A stretch of 64,000 nt of DNA from Pseudooceanicola endophyticus (GCF_018760365.1 NZ_JAHIAB010000004.1:1-64000), one strand, 5' to 3'; positions 39,326 to 48,119 are shown, counted from the first letter of the stretch. Translations and numbers: made by a program. The notes: a model not told the origin generated them from the sequence alone.

Positions 39326-41023
39326 GTGACGGTCGGCATCGTGATGTTGGTTCACACGGCCCTGGGCCGGGCCGAGCAGGTGGCCCGGCACTGGAGCGCA
39401 GGGGGCTGCCCGGTGGTGATCCATTGCGATGCCCGCGTGCCCGACCGGCAATATGGCCGCCTCCAGCGGGCGGTGGCCGATGATCCCGGGATCAGCTTTG
39501 CCCGCCGCTACCGCTGCGAATGGGGCACCTGGGGGCTGGTCGCGGCCACCCAGGATGCCAGCGAACGGCTGCTGCGCGCCCATCCCGACATCGGCCATGT
39601 CTTCCTGACCTCGGGGTCCTGCCTGCCGCTGCGCCCCGTGCAGGAGCTGGTGAACTACCTGGCCGCCCGCCCGATGACCGATTTCATCGAAAGCGCCACC
39701 ACCGAGGACGTGACCTGGCCGGTCGGCGGGCTGGATCGCGAACGCTTCCTGCTGCGCTTCCCGTTTTCGTGGAAACGGCACCGGAGGCTGTTCGACGGCT
39801 ATGTGCGGCTGCAACGGCGGGTGGGCTTCAGTCGCCGCCTCCCGCCCGGCATCGTGCCGCATATGGGCAGCCAGTGGTGGTGCCTGACCCGCCGGACTCT
39901 CTCGGCGATCCTCGAGGATCCGAACCGCCGGGCCTACGACCGCTATTTCCGAAAGGTCTGGATCCCCGACGAAAGCTATTTCCAGACCCTGGCACGGCGC
40001 TGGTCCCGGCAGCTGGAAAGCCGGTCCCTGACGCTGTCGAAGTTCGATTTCCAGGGCAAGCCGCACATCTTCTACGACGATCACCTGCAGCTGCTGCGGC
40101 GTTCGGACTGTTTCGTCGCCCGCAAGATCTGGCCGCGTGCCGGCAAGCTGTACCGGGCCTTCCTGACCGACGGCCAGGGCGCGATGAAGCGGGCCGAGCC
40201 CAATCCCGGCAAGATCGACCGGATCTTCGAAAAGGCTTCGGGCCTCCGGACGCGGGGGCGCACCGGCCTTTACATGCAGAGCCGCTACCCGAACGAGGGC
40301 TGGGACAACGGGCTGACCGCCGGGCGCTACTCGGTCTTCCAGGGCTTCACCGAGGTTTTCGAGGATTTCGTGCCCTGGCTGGAACGTCATGCCACCGCCC
40401 GGGTGCATGGCCACCTGTTCGGGCCGGGCGATGCCGCCTTCGCCGGCGGGCAGCAGATCCTCAACGGCGGGTTGCTGTCCGATGCGGTGCTGCGGGACTA
40501 CGCGCCGCGCGATTTCCTGACCAACCTGATCTGGAACACCCGTGGCGAACGCCAGGTCTTCCAGTTCTCTGCCTGGGCCAACCAGGCGCTGATCTGGGAT
40601 ATCGCCAAGGATCCCAACGCCCATGTCTCGGTGATCACCGGTGCCTGGGCGGTGCCGCTCAGCCGCTCCGAACTGGGCTTCGCAGAGGTCAGGGCCGAGG
40701 CCGCGCGCCTCCAGAAGCAGGAGAGCGCCTTCCTGGAGGCGCTGCGCTCGCCCTATGCGCGGGCGCGGGTGATGGTCTGGAGCATGGCGCATTTCATCCG
40801 CGCGCCGATGGTGCCGTTGCAGAGCGCGATCGAGGTGATCGGGCCGCGCAAGGCCGCCCCGCTGGCCGAGGCGCCGACCCTGGTCTCGCTCGAGGGGTTC
40901 CCGCAGTTCCTGCAGACCCTGAAGAACAATGGCATGCACCCCTTCCTGGTCGGTGACTTCCCGACCGGGACAGAGCCGCAGCCTCCGCCGCAGCAGGCGC
41001 GGCCCTATCTGGTGCGGCAGTAG
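39326..41023 (+). CDS. Core-2/I-branching-type glycosyltransferase with C-terminal extension
   Basis: A 565-residue protein. The N-terminal half (about residues 1-260) matches beta-1,6-N-acetylglucosaminyltransferase-like (GT14) enzymes: MLVHTALGRAEQVARHW, HCDARVPDRQY, a VFLTSGSCLPLRPVQEL segment and HMGSQWWCLTRRTL. The remaining about 300 residues form a separate domain (NEGWDNGLTAGRYSVFQGF and later segments) that I recall as a Rhodobacterales-specific unknown domain (DUF5927-like, from memory). It starts with GTG at 39326 after GGGGGGATCC; the open frame upstream overlaps paralogue 2. The stop overlaps the sulfotransferase start region. Confidence 0.85.
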   Translation: MTVGIVMLVHTALGRAEQVARHWSAGGCPVVIHCDARVPDRQYGRLQRAVADDPGISFARRYRCEWGTWGLVAATQDASERLLRAHPDIGHVFLTSGSCLPLRPVQELVNYLAARPMTDFIESATTEDVTWPVGGLDRERFLLRFPFSWKRHRRLFDGYVRLQRRVGFSRRLPPGIVPHMGSQWWCLTRRTLSAILEDPNRRAYDRYFRKVWIPDESYFQTLARRWSRQLESRSLTLSKFDFQGKPHIFYDDHLQLLRRSDCFVARKIWPRAGKLYRAFLTDGQGAMKRAEPNPGKIDRIFEKASGLRTRGRTGLYMQSRYPNEGWDNGLTAGRYSVFQGFTEVFEDFVPWLERHATARVHGHLFGPGDAAFAGGQQILNGGLLSDAVLRDYAPRDFLTNLIWNTRGERQVFQFSAWANQALIWDIAKDPNAHVSVITGAWAVPLSRSELGFAEVRAEAARLQKQESAFLEALRSPYARARVMVWSMAHFIRAPMVPLQSAIEVIGPRKAAPLAEAPTLVSLEGFPQFLQTLKNNGMHPFLVGDFPTGTEPQPPPQQARPYLVRQ

Positions 41024-41028
41024 TGCCC

Positions 41029-42438
41029 ATGCCCCGGTTCGATTGCTTCATCCTGTTTGCCGACATGCGCACCGGCTCGAATTTTCTCGAGACGAACCTG
41101 AATGCCTTTGCCGGGGTGACCTGCCACGGAGAGGTCTTCAATCCGCATTTCGTCGGCTACCCGAACCGCAGCGACTGCCTGGGGATCTCCAGGGCTGTAC
41201 GCGATGCCGATCCGGGGCGGATGCTGGCGGCGCTGCGCGCGGCGCCGGGGCTGAACGGGTTTCGCTTTTTCCACGACCATGACGCACGGGTGCCCGAGGC
41301 GCTGATCGCCGATCCGCGCTGTGCCAAGATCGTGCTGGGGCGCAATCCGCTCGACAGCTACGTGAGCTGGAAGATCGCCCGGGCCACCGACCAGTGGAAG
41401 CTGACCGATGTGCGGCGGCGGCGCCAGCAGCGCATCCGCTTCGATCCGGAAGAATTCCTGCGTTTTTGGGAGGGCATGAAGCAGTTCCGCCTGCGGCTGC
41501 TGCGCCGGCTTCAGGACAGCGGCCAGGCTGCCTTCTGGCTGGATTACGAGGACCTGCGCGCGCTGGAGGTGATCAACGGGCTGGCCGCCTTCCTTGGCGT
41601 GCAGGAACGGCGCGGGGCGCTGGACGACAGCCTGAAGGTGCAGAACCCCGGTCCGCTGGAGGACAAGGTCGAGAATCCGGAGGAGATGCGCGCGGCGCTG
41701 GCGCGTCTGGACCCCTTCGGTCTGGACCGGGTGCCGGATTTCGAGCCTGGGCGCGGGCCGAGGGTCCCGGGCTTCATCGGCGGACGGCGGGTGCCGCTGC
41801 TGTTCCTGCCGGTGCCCGGGGGGACGGAGGTCGATCTTGCCGCCTGGCTGGAAGCGGTCGAAGGCGGCGCGGTGGAGCGGGACTTCAACCGCCGGCGCCT
41901 GCGGGACTGGCAGGCGGGGCACCCGGGCCATCGCAGTTTCACGGTGATCCGCCACCCGCTGCCGCGCCTGCACGAGGTGTTCTGCCGCAAGATCCTAGAT
42001 CCCGGGCCGGGGCACCTGCCCGAGATGCGGCGCATTCTGGTCAACAGATTCGGGATGAAGCTGCCAGACAGCCTTGGGCCCGGTTACGGGGCAGAGGCGC
42101 ATCGGGCGCTGTTCCGGGACTTTCTGGAGTTTCTCAAGGCCAATCTGGCGGGGCAGACCGGGCTGCGGATCGATGCCCACTGGGCCAGCCAGGCGGCCGT
42201 GCTGGAAGGGATGGCGCCGGTGCTGAGCCCGGATCTGGTGCTGCGCGAAGAGGAGCTGCCGGAGATGCTGCCGGCCCTGGCGCAGCGGCTGGGCGGGCAG
42301 GCGGTGCCCCTGCCGGTGACGGCGTGGCGCCCGCCGGTGCCGCTGGAGGCGGTGCTGGAGCCGGAGATCATCGCCCGGGTCGAGGAGATCTGCCAGCGCG
42401 ACATGCTGGCCTTCGGATTCGGGCGCTGGCCGGGCTGA
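41029..42438 (+). CDS. Stf0-like sulfotransferase with a second, degenerate sulfotransferase domain
   Basis: A 469-residue protein. The N-terminal half (about residues 1-240) resembles Stf0 sulfotransferases: FILFADMRTGSNFLETNL contains the PAPS-loop motif (RTGSN), and KIVLGRNPLDSYVSWK the 3'-phosphate-binding RNPLDSYVS. The C-terminal half looks like a Sulfotransfer_2-type domain: LFLPVPGGTEVDLAAWL replaces the usual IPKTGGTS loop and lacks its lysine, then FTVIRHPLPRLHEVFCRKIL follows. It probably sulfates a surface glycan. A GTG at 41023 overlapping the previous stop (TAGTG) is an alternative start. It closes the glycosyltransferase block and is followed by repeat copy E. Confidence 0.8.
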   Translation: MPRFDCFILFADMRTGSNFLETNLNAFAGVTCHGEVFNPHFVGYPNRSDCLGISRAVRDADPGRMLAALRAAPGLNGFRFFHDHDARVPEALIADPRCAKIVLGRNPLDSYVSWKIARATDQWKLTDVRRRRQQRIRFDPEEFLRFWEGMKQFRLRLLRRLQDSGQAAFWLDYEDLRALEVINGLAAFLGVQERRGALDDSLKVQNPGPLEDKVENPEEMRAALARLDPFGLDRVPDFEPGRGPRVPGFIGGRRVPLLFLPVPGGTEVDLAAWLEAVEGGAVERDFNRRRLRDWQAGHPGHRSFTVIRHPLPRLHEVFCRKILDPGPGHLPEMRRILVNRFGMKLPDSLGPGYGAEAHRALFRDFLEFLKANLAGQTGLRIDAHWASQAAVLEGMAPVLSPDLVLREEELPEMLPALAQRLGGQAVPLPVTAWRPPVPLEAVLEPEIIARVEEICQRDMLAFGFGRWPG

Positions 42439-42455
42439 GAGAGGGAGACCGGGCC

Positions 42456-42513
42456 GGGGGCTCTGCCCCCGTCTCCTGCGGAGACTCCCCCGCCATATTT
42501 TCGGAAAGATGAA
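42456..42513 (+). repeat. Dispersed double-hairpin element, copy E
   Basis: GGGGGC-TCT-GCCCCC (42456-42470) and GTCTCC-TGC-GGAGAC (42471-42485), then CCCCCGCCATATTTTCGG and the AAAGATGAA tail. It lies 17 bases after the sulfotransferase stop and 43 before the end of convergent ptsN. Confidence 0.88.
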
Positions 42514-42556
42514 GAGGGCTGCGGGCCGAATCGGTCCGCAGGGTTGTCCAGAAGGC

Positions 42557-43021
42557 TCAGGCGGCCTGCATGTCCTGGTCCGAGGTCAGGATCGCATAGA
42601 GCGTCGCGGGGTCGCTGTTGGAGCGCAGCTTCTTGCAAAGCGCTTGATTTCTAAGGCTACGCGACACCAGCGCGAGGGCCTTCAGATGTTCGACCCCGGC
42701 GTTCTCGGGCGCGAAGAGCGCGAAGATCACGTCGACCGGCTGGCGGTCGATGGCGGCGAAATCCACAGGCTTTTCCAGAGCGATGAAGGCGCCCAGCACC
42801 TGGTCCATGCCCTCGAGTCGGGCATGGGGCAGGGCGACGCCGTGGCCGACGCCGGTCGGTCCCAGGTTCTCGCGCTCCTGCAGCGCCTCGACCACCAGCG
42901 ACTGGTCCAGCCCGTAGGCGGACTGGGCCAGTTCCCCGATGTCCTGAAGCAGGCGCTTCTTGCTGGACGCGGAGGCGATGACCTTGATCGCCTCCGGCTT
43001 GAGAATCTGAGACAGTTTCAT
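42557..43021 (-). CDS. ptsN: PTS IIA-like nitrogen-regulatory protein PtsN
   Basis: A 154-residue EIIA-Ntr protein with the phospho-acceptor His66 in GVALPHARLE. It is the terminal acceptor of the PTS-Ntr phosphorelay and affects nitrogen, potassium or stress control in Proteobacteria. The ATG at 43021 gives the family N-terminus (MKLSQILKPEAI). It follows hpf on the same strand by 50 bp, as in the classical rpoN-hpf-ptsN order, but rpoN itself is absent here. Confidence 0.93.
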   Translation of the reverse strand: MKLSQILKPEAIKVIASASSKKRLLQDIGELAQSAYGLDQSLVVEALQERENLGPTGVGHGVALPHARLEGMDQVLGAFIALEKPVDFAAIDRQPVDVIFALFAPENAGVEHLKALALVSRSLRNQALCKKLRSNSDPATLYAILTSDQDMQAA

Positions 43022-43071
43022 GCCGTCTTTCGTATCCCTGCTTCGGGACCCGTCAGACGGGCTCCCGGTCC

Positions 43072-43641
43072 TCAATTCCTCGGGTCGATCCAGCCGATGT
43101 TGCCGTCGTCCCGCCGATAGACCACGTTCAGCCCATCTTTCTTTTCGTTCCGGAAGACCAGAACCGGCGCCCCTGCAAGCTCCATGTGCATGACGGCCTC
43201 GCCGACAGACAGGGACGGAATCTGGGTTTCCATTTCCGCAACGATGACGGGCTGCAAGCTCTCGGGTTCCGAGTCCGCATCGTCCTGCTCCGATGCGAGG
43301 ATATAGGTGGATGCCCCGAGGAGTTCAACCGGCTCTACCTTCTCCTTATAGTGGTCTTTCAGGCGGCGTTTGTAGCGCCGGAGTTGTTTCTCCATCTTCT
43401 CACAGCAGCCATCGAAGGCGGCATAGATTTCGGTCGACTTCGCCTTGGCCTGGGCGGTCAGCCCGGTACTGAGGTGCACGGTGGCTTCGCAGATGAATTC
43501 ATGTGCGCTCTTGGAAAAGGTGACGCTGCCGTCGGTCGGGCGGCCGGCATATTTCGACACTGCGGTTTCCAGGCCCTGGCGGACGTGGGATTGCAGGGCT
43601 TCGCCGATGTCGATCTGTTTTCCGGTGATCTGAGTGCGCAT
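43072..43641 (-). CDS. hpf: Long-form ribosome hibernation promoting factor
   Basis: A 189-residue HPF. The N-terminal S30AE domain (GKQIDIGEALQSHVRQGLE ... CEKMEKQLRRYKRRLKDHY) is joined through an acidic linker to the C-terminal dimerisation domain (SVGEAVMHMELAGAPVLVF ... NVVYRRDDGNIGWI). The long form pairs 70S ribosomes into 100S dimers in stationary phase. The ATG at 43641 starts the domain; the open frame upstream has no family match. It is probably co-transcribed with ptsN. Confidence 0.95.
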   Translation of the reverse strand: MRTQITGKQIDIGEALQSHVRQGLETAVSKYAGRPTDGSVTFSKSAHEFICEATVHLSTGLTAQAKAKSTEIYAAFDGCCEKMEKQLRRYKRRLKDHYKEKVEPVELLGASTYILASEQDDADSEPESLQPVIVAEMETQIPSLSVGEAVMHMELAGAPVLVFRNEKKDGLNVVYRRDDGNIGWIDPRN

Positions 43642-43971
43642 TCCGTCTCCTCTCATGACAATTCGGGCGCAGGCCGGCGCAGGGGCGCCGGTGCGCTTCA
43701 GGTTCGAATGCTGCGGAAAAATGACCGTTCGCGCCGGCAGAACGCCTTGGTGCCGCAAAGGCGGCCCGAGACATGTTCATAGGGGCGACGCGAAACTGTC
43801 ATATATCCATTTGAGCGGGAATCGTGGCGGGCTGTCAACGCCTTCGCGGTCGCATGCTTGCCACGGCATTTCGCCGCCGCCCGGGCGTGAGGGCGCAGGC
43901 CCTTTGCGGGCGGGGCCTCGGGGGCCCTGCGCTGACGCCGCGCTGGCGCGAACGTGACCCTTTGGCGCAGG
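43642..43971. other. Intergenic gap where rpoN would usually lie
   Basis: 330 bases between lptB and hpf, both on the minus strand. In many Proteobacteria rpoN lies between these genes. No sigma-54 fragment or protein-like frame is visible. A short region near 43780-43815 is AT-richer (TGTCATATATCCATT) and may carry the hpf promoter. A 100-codon + strand frame from 43824 is Arg/Pro/Ala-rich and looks like a GC artefact. Confidence 0.65.
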
Positions 43972-44727
43972 TCAGGAGATTCGGAAGCTGTCGCCCAGGT
44001 AGACGCGGCGCACGTTGTCGTTGCGCACCACCTCGTCGGGGGTGCCCGACATCAGCACCTTGCCGTCGTGCAGGATATAGGCGCGGTCGACGATTTCGAG
44101 CGTTTCCCGGACGTTGTGATCGGTGATCAGCACACCGATGCCGCGGGTCTTCAGATCCGCGACCAGGTGGCGGATATCCGCGACCGAGATCGGGTCGACC
44201 CCGGCAAAGGGCTCGTCCAGCAGGAGGTATTTCGGATCGGCGGCCAGGCAGCGGGCGATCTCGACCCGGCGGCGTTCCCCGCCCGAGAGCGCCAGCGCGG
44301 GGGCGCGGCGCAGGTGTTCGATCGAGAATTCCGAGAGCAGCTCTTCCAGCCGCTCCCGCCGCTTGTGCGGGTCAGAATGGGTGATGTCGAGAATCGCCGC
44401 GATGTTGTCCTCGACGTTCATGCCACGGAAGATCGACATTTCCTGCGGCAGGTAGCCGATGCCCAGCTTGGCGCGGCGGTACATCGGCAGGCCGGTCACG
44501 TCGATTCCGTCCAGCATCACCTTGCCGCCCTCGGGAATCACCAGTCCGGCGATCGAATAGAAACTGGTCGTCTTGCCCGAGCCGTTCGGCCCCAGCAGCG
44601 CCACCACCTCTCCCTGATCGAGAGAGATCGACACGTCGGTGATCACCACGCGCTTCTTGTAGGCCTTGCGCAGCCCGGTGATGCGCAGCCCGCGGCTGCC
44701 TTCGGTGACGCTGAGGTCGGGGGACAT
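43972..44727 (-). CDS. lptB: LPS export ABC transporter ATPase LptB
   Basis: A 251-residue ATPase. It has Walker A GPNGSGKTT (residues 46-54), the LSGGERRRVEIARCL signature and YLLLDEPFAGVDP Walker B. GYLPQEMSIFRGMNVEDN is characteristic of LptB. It powers LPS extraction from the inner membrane with LptF/G, which are not in the window. It lies 3 bp after lptA in the lptC-lptA-lptB run. Confidence 0.96.
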   Translation of the reverse strand: MSPDLSVTEGSRGLRITGLRKAYKKRVVITDVSISLDQGEVVALLGPNGSGKTTSFYSIAGLVIPEGGKVMLDGIDVTGLPMYRRAKLGIGYLPQEMSIFRGMNVEDNIAAILDITHSDPHKRRERLEELLSEFSIEHLRRAPALALSGGERRRVEIARCLAADPKYLLLDEPFAGVDPISVADIRHLVADLKTRGIGVLITDHNVRETLEIVDRAYILHDGKVLMSGTPDEVVRNDNVRRVYLGDSFRIS

Positions 44728-44730
44728 CGC

Positions 44731-45246
44731 TTACTTGTCCCCCTGCTGGCGCAGCACGGTGCGCACGTTGCCCTGCATCTGGGCCTGGCCGCTGGTCACG
44801 TCCAGATCCATGCGGTCGGCGGCGATGGTATTGGGGCCGCTGACCAGCAGAACGGAGCCCGACATGGCGATCTTGCCGCTGGTGACCTGGTAGTCGGCGG
44901 TCTCGGCCTCGGCGGAATCGGTGCCGCTGACCAGGGTCACCCCGCCGGTGGCCTGAAGGCTCTCGATGGCAGAGCCGGCGTCGTCGTATTTCACCTGCAC
45001 CTGCGCGGCGGAAAGCTTCAGCGTGTCCTGCTGGATCACCACCTTGCCCTCGAACACTGCCGTGCCGTCCTTCTGGCTGACCGAGAGCGTCTCGGACTGG
45101 ATGTGGATCGGCGCGTTGCGGTCGCCCTTGCCCTGGCCGAAGGCCAGCGAGGTGCCCTGGGCCATCGCCAGTCCCGCAGAGGTCAGCAGGAGCGCCGCGG
45201 CCAGCAGGCCGGTGAACCGTCGATATGTCTGAGCGCTCAAGGGCAT
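44731..45246 (-). CDS. lptA: Periplasmic LPS transport protein LptA
   Basis: A 171-residue exported protein. A signal peptide (cleavage after LAMA, about residue 29) precedes an OstA/LptA beta-jellyroll domain (PIHIQSETLSVSQKDGTAVF, GKVVIQQDTLKLSAAQVQV, IAADRMDLDVTSGQAQMQG). It forms the periplasmic LPS bridge. The ATG at 45246 overlaps the lptC stop (TGATG); a GTG one codon upstream is possible. Confidence 0.92.
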   Translation of the reverse strand: MPLSAQTYRRFTGLLAAALLLTSAGLAMAQGTSLAFGQGKGDRNAPIHIQSETLSVSQKDGTAVFEGKVVIQQDTLKLSAAQVQVKYDDAGSAIESLQATGGVTLVSGTDSAEAETADYQVTSGKIAMSGSVLLVSGPNTIAADRMDLDVTSGQAQMQGNVRTVLRQQGDK

Positions 45247-45854
45247 CACTCCCGAGTTGTCCTGGGGTCGTATACCAGTTCAACCCCATCGGTAAAAAGC
45301 AAATAGCTGTCGGTGCCGGTCTTGGCCTTGTGCAGGCTCATGTGGCCGGCTGTCAGCGTTCCGGCGGGGGCGGTGCCGCTGACCGGCCCGAGGCTTTCGA
45401 CATCCAGCGACTTCATCGCGGTCGACAGCCCCTCCGTGGTCAGCGTGTAGCCCAGCGAGGAAGAGAAGGCGACGCCGCCCTCCAGCCGTGTCAGGCTCTG
45501 GCCCTGGTCGATCACGCCGCGCGCGGCGCTCATCTTCACGGTGCTGCCGCCCACCAGATCCAGCTGCGCCTTCAGGCCGCTGGCGGCAAAGCTGCGGCTG
45601 CCGTCGGGGGTGGCCTCATCGGCGGTGATGGCGATCATGTCGCCGCTCTGGGTGGCACCGGCGAAACTTGGCCGGGTGATCCCCTCGCGGCTGGCGATAT
45701 CCTTCAGGTCGACCTGGGAATAGGGGATCTGGGGGTCGCTGACCTGCCCGCGCGACACCAGGAAGACGGTGGACAGCAGGGCGACGGCCGCCAGCGGCAG
45801 GGCAACCTTGAGGAGGGAGACGACCCTCGAATAGGACCTTTCGCTCAGCGCCAT
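45246..45854 (-). CDS. lptC: LPS export system protein LptC
   Basis: A 202-residue bitopic protein. One transmembrane helix (about residues 14-34, VSLLKVALPLAAVALLSTVF) is followed by a periplasmic LptC/OstA-type beta domain. It links LptB2FG to LptA. Sequence similarity to enterobacterial LptC is low; the call rests on topology and on position directly before lptA and lptB. It starts 8 bases after the RNase D stop. Confidence 0.88.
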   Translation of the reverse strand: MALSERSYSRVVSLLKVALPLAAVALLSTVFLVSRGQVSDPQIPYSQVDLKDIASREGITRPSFAGATQSGDMIAITADEATPDGSRSFAASGLKAQLDLVGGSTVKMSAARGVIDQGQSLTRLEGGVAFSSSLGYTLTTEGLSTAMKSLDVESLGPVSGTAPAGTLTAGHMSLHKAKTGTDSYLLFTDGVELVYDPRTTRE

Positions 45855-45862
45855 GGGATGCC

Positions 45863-46477
45863 TCAGGAATGCGCGAAGATATCGGTGTCGGGCCAGCCCG
45901 CGAGGTCCAGTTTCGCACGGGTCGGCAGGAAATCGAAGCAGGCCTGGGCGATCTCGGTGCGGCCCTCGCGCTCCAGGCGTTCGGCCAGCACGGCGCGCAG
46001 GCGGTGCAGGTGCAGCACGTCCGAGGCGGCATAGTCGAGCTGCGCGGCGGTCAGCTTTTCCGCGCCCCAGTCGCTCATCTGCTGTTGCTTGGAGATGTCG
46101 ACGGCCAGCAGCTCATGGGTCAGGTTCCGCAGACCGTGCCGGTCGGTGTAGGTGCGCACCAGACGGCTGGCGATCTTGGTGCACCAGACCGGGGCGGCCA
46201 GGGCGCCGAAGGCATTGTACATCGCGGCAATGTCGAAGCGGCCATAGTGGAACAGCTTCAGAACTGCTGGATCCTCCAGCATCCGGCACAGGTTCGGCGC
46301 CGCGCTCTGGCCCCTGGCGATCTGCACGATATGGGCATCGCCATCGCCGCCCGACATCTGCACCACGCAAAGCCGGTCGCGCTGCGGATTGAGCCCCATC
46401 GTCTCGCAGTCGATGGCCACGACCGGACCCAGGTTCAGCCCGTCAGGCAGGTCGTTCTGGTAAAGATGGTTTGTCAC
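45863..46477 (-). CDS. rnd: Ribonuclease D, short form
   Basis: A 204-residue DEDDy 3'-5' exonuclease. Exo I is AIDCETMG (D23, E25), Exo II lies in LKLFHYGRFDIAAM and Exo III in LDYAASDVLHLHRL. The C-terminal HRDC domains of E. coli RNase D are missing, as is usual for the short alphaproteobacterial form. It begins with GTG at 46477 after GAGGAAC; the upstream open frame has no family match. It heads a four-gene run with lptC, lptA and lptB, matching the alphaproteobacterial arrangement I recall. Confidence 0.9.
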   Translation of the reverse strand: MTNHLYQNDLPDGLNLGPVVAIDCETMGLNPQRDRLCVVQMSGGDGDAHIVQIARGQSAAPNLCRMLEDPAVLKLFHYGRFDIAAMYNAFGALAAPVWCTKIASRLVRTYTDRHGLRNLTHELLAVDISKQQQMSDWGAEKLTAAQLDYAASDVLHLHRLRAVLAERLEREGRTEIAQACFDFLPTRAKLDLAGWPDTDIFAHS

Positions 46478-46708
46478 GGGGGGCGTTCCTCGGCTCGGCT
46501 GTTCTGCACTTAGTGACTTGGCGGGGTGGATGCAAATCCGGGCAGGCTCTGTTATCCTTGCGGCAGGCGCGGTGCCCGGAATACTGCCGATTCCGGTGCT
46601 TTCCCGGGGTTTCCGCATCTGGCTCTATCGATTTGACGATTCTGGACCTAGAAGAGGACGGCCTTGCGGGCCCTTCTTGGCGCAACAAGACGTTCCCGGA
46701 GCACTTCC

Positions 46709-48082
46709 ATGCATGACAACGACATCACCGGCATCATCGAAGCCGACAAGGCCCATGTCTGGCACCACCTGACCCAGCACAAGGCCTTCGAGACCAGCGA
46801 CCCCCGCATCATCGTCGAGGGCAAGGGCATCCACGTCTGGGATGCCACCGGCAAGAAGTTCCTCGATGCCGTCTCGGGCGGGGTCTGGACGGTGAACGTC
46901 GGCTACGGTCGCGAAAGCATCGCCAACGTGGTGCGCGACCAGCTGATCAAGCTGCCCTATTTCGCCGGTGCCGCCGGCACCATTCCCGGCGCCCAGTTCG
47001 CCGAGAAGCTGATCGAGAAGATGCCGGGCATGACCCGCGTCTACTACAACAACTCGGGCTCGGAGGCGAACGAGAAGGCCTTCAAGATGGTCCGCCAGAT
47101 CGCCCACAAGCGCTACGGCGGCAAGAAGCACAAGATCCTGTTCCGCGAGCGCGATTACCACGGCACCACCATCGGCACGCTTTCGGCCTGCGGTCAGCCG
47201 CAGCGCGCCGAACAGTACGGCCCCTTCGCCCCGGGCTTCGTCGAGGTGCCGCACTGCCTGGAATACCGCGCCCAGTGGGACCTGAGCGGAGAGGCCTACG
47301 GCAAGCGTGCCGCCGATGCGATCGAGGAGGTCATCCTGCGCGAGGGCCCCGAGACCGTCGGCGCCCTCTGCCTTGAACCCGTCACCGCCGGCGGCGGCGT
47401 CATCACCCCGCCCCCCGGCTACTGGGAGCGGGTGCAGGAGATCTGCAAGAAGTACGACATCCTGCTGCATATCGACGAGGTCGTCTGCGGCCTCGGGCGC
47501 ACCGGCACCTGGTTCGGCTACCAGAACTACGGCATCAAGCCCGACATGGTGACCATGGCCAAGGGCGTGGCCTCCGGCTATGCCGCCATCGCCTGCCTGG
47601 TGACGACCGAAGAGGTCTTCAACATGTTCAAGGACGATGCCGCCGACCCGATGAGCTACTTCCGCGACATCTCGACTTTCGGCGGCTGCACTGCGGGTCC
47701 CGCGGCCGCGATGGAGAACATGCGCATCATCGAGGACGAGAACCTGCTGGGCAACACCCTTGCCATGGGGGAACGCCTGATGCTGCGCCTCGAAGAGCTG
47801 AAGGAAAAGCACGCGGTCGTCGGGGACGTGCGCGGCAAGGGCCTGTTCTGCGGCGCGGAACTGGTCGCGGACCGCGCCACCAAGGAGCCCGTGGCCGAGG
47901 CTCTCGCCCAGAAGGTCGTTGCGGAATGCGGTGCCCAGGGCGTGATGATCGGCGTGACCAACCGTTCCCTGCCGGGCTTCAACAACACGCTCTGCCTGTC
48001 GCCGGCGCTGATCGCCACCCCCGATGACATCGACCAGATCGCCGACTCGATCGACGTGGCCCTGACCCGCGTCTTCGGCTGA
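46709..48082 (+). CDS. Class III PLP aminotransferase, taurine-pyruvate aminotransferase-like
   Basis: A 457-residue omega-type aminotransferase. It shows VSGGVWTVNVGYGRES, the PLP-phosphate region YYNNSGSEANEKAFK, RDYHGTTIGTLSACG, the cofactor-binding HIDEVVCGLGRTG and the Schiff-base lysine in TMAKGVASGYAA. Its sequence reminds me of roseobacter enzymes annotated as taurine-pyruvate aminotransferase. No taurine uptake, xsc or other sulfonate genes are nearby, so the substrate stays open. GGAGCAC precedes the ATG at 46709. It is divergent from RNase D. Confidence 0.85.
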   Translation: MHDNDITGIIEADKAHVWHHLTQHKAFETSDPRIIVEGKGIHVWDATGKKFLDAVSGGVWTVNVGYGRESIANVVRDQLIKLPYFAGAAGTIPGAQFAEKLIEKMPGMTRVYYNNSGSEANEKAFKMVRQIAHKRYGGKKHKILFRERDYHGTTIGTLSACGQPQRAEQYGPFAPGFVEVPHCLEYRAQWDLSGEAYGKRAADAIEEVILREGPETVGALCLEPVTAGGGVITPPPGYWERVQEICKKYDILLHIDEVVCGLGRTGTWFGYQNYGIKPDMVTMAKGVASGYAAIACLVTTEEVFNMFKDDAADPMSYFRDISTFGGCTAGPAAAMENMRIIEDENLLGNTLAMGERLMLRLEELKEKHAVVGDVRGKGLFCGAELVADRATKEPVAEALAQKVVAECGAQGVMIGVTNRSLPGFNNTLCLSPALIATPDDIDQIADSIDVALTRVFG

Positions 48083-48119
48083 TCCGGCAGCGGCCCGCCC
48101 GGCCCCGCTGTCGGGCAGG

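Noticed and set aside
43824-44126. 100-codon open frame on the + strand in the former rpoN position
   Set aside because: Arg/Pro/Ala-rich, no start signal, and overlaps lptB. No similarity to sigma-54.
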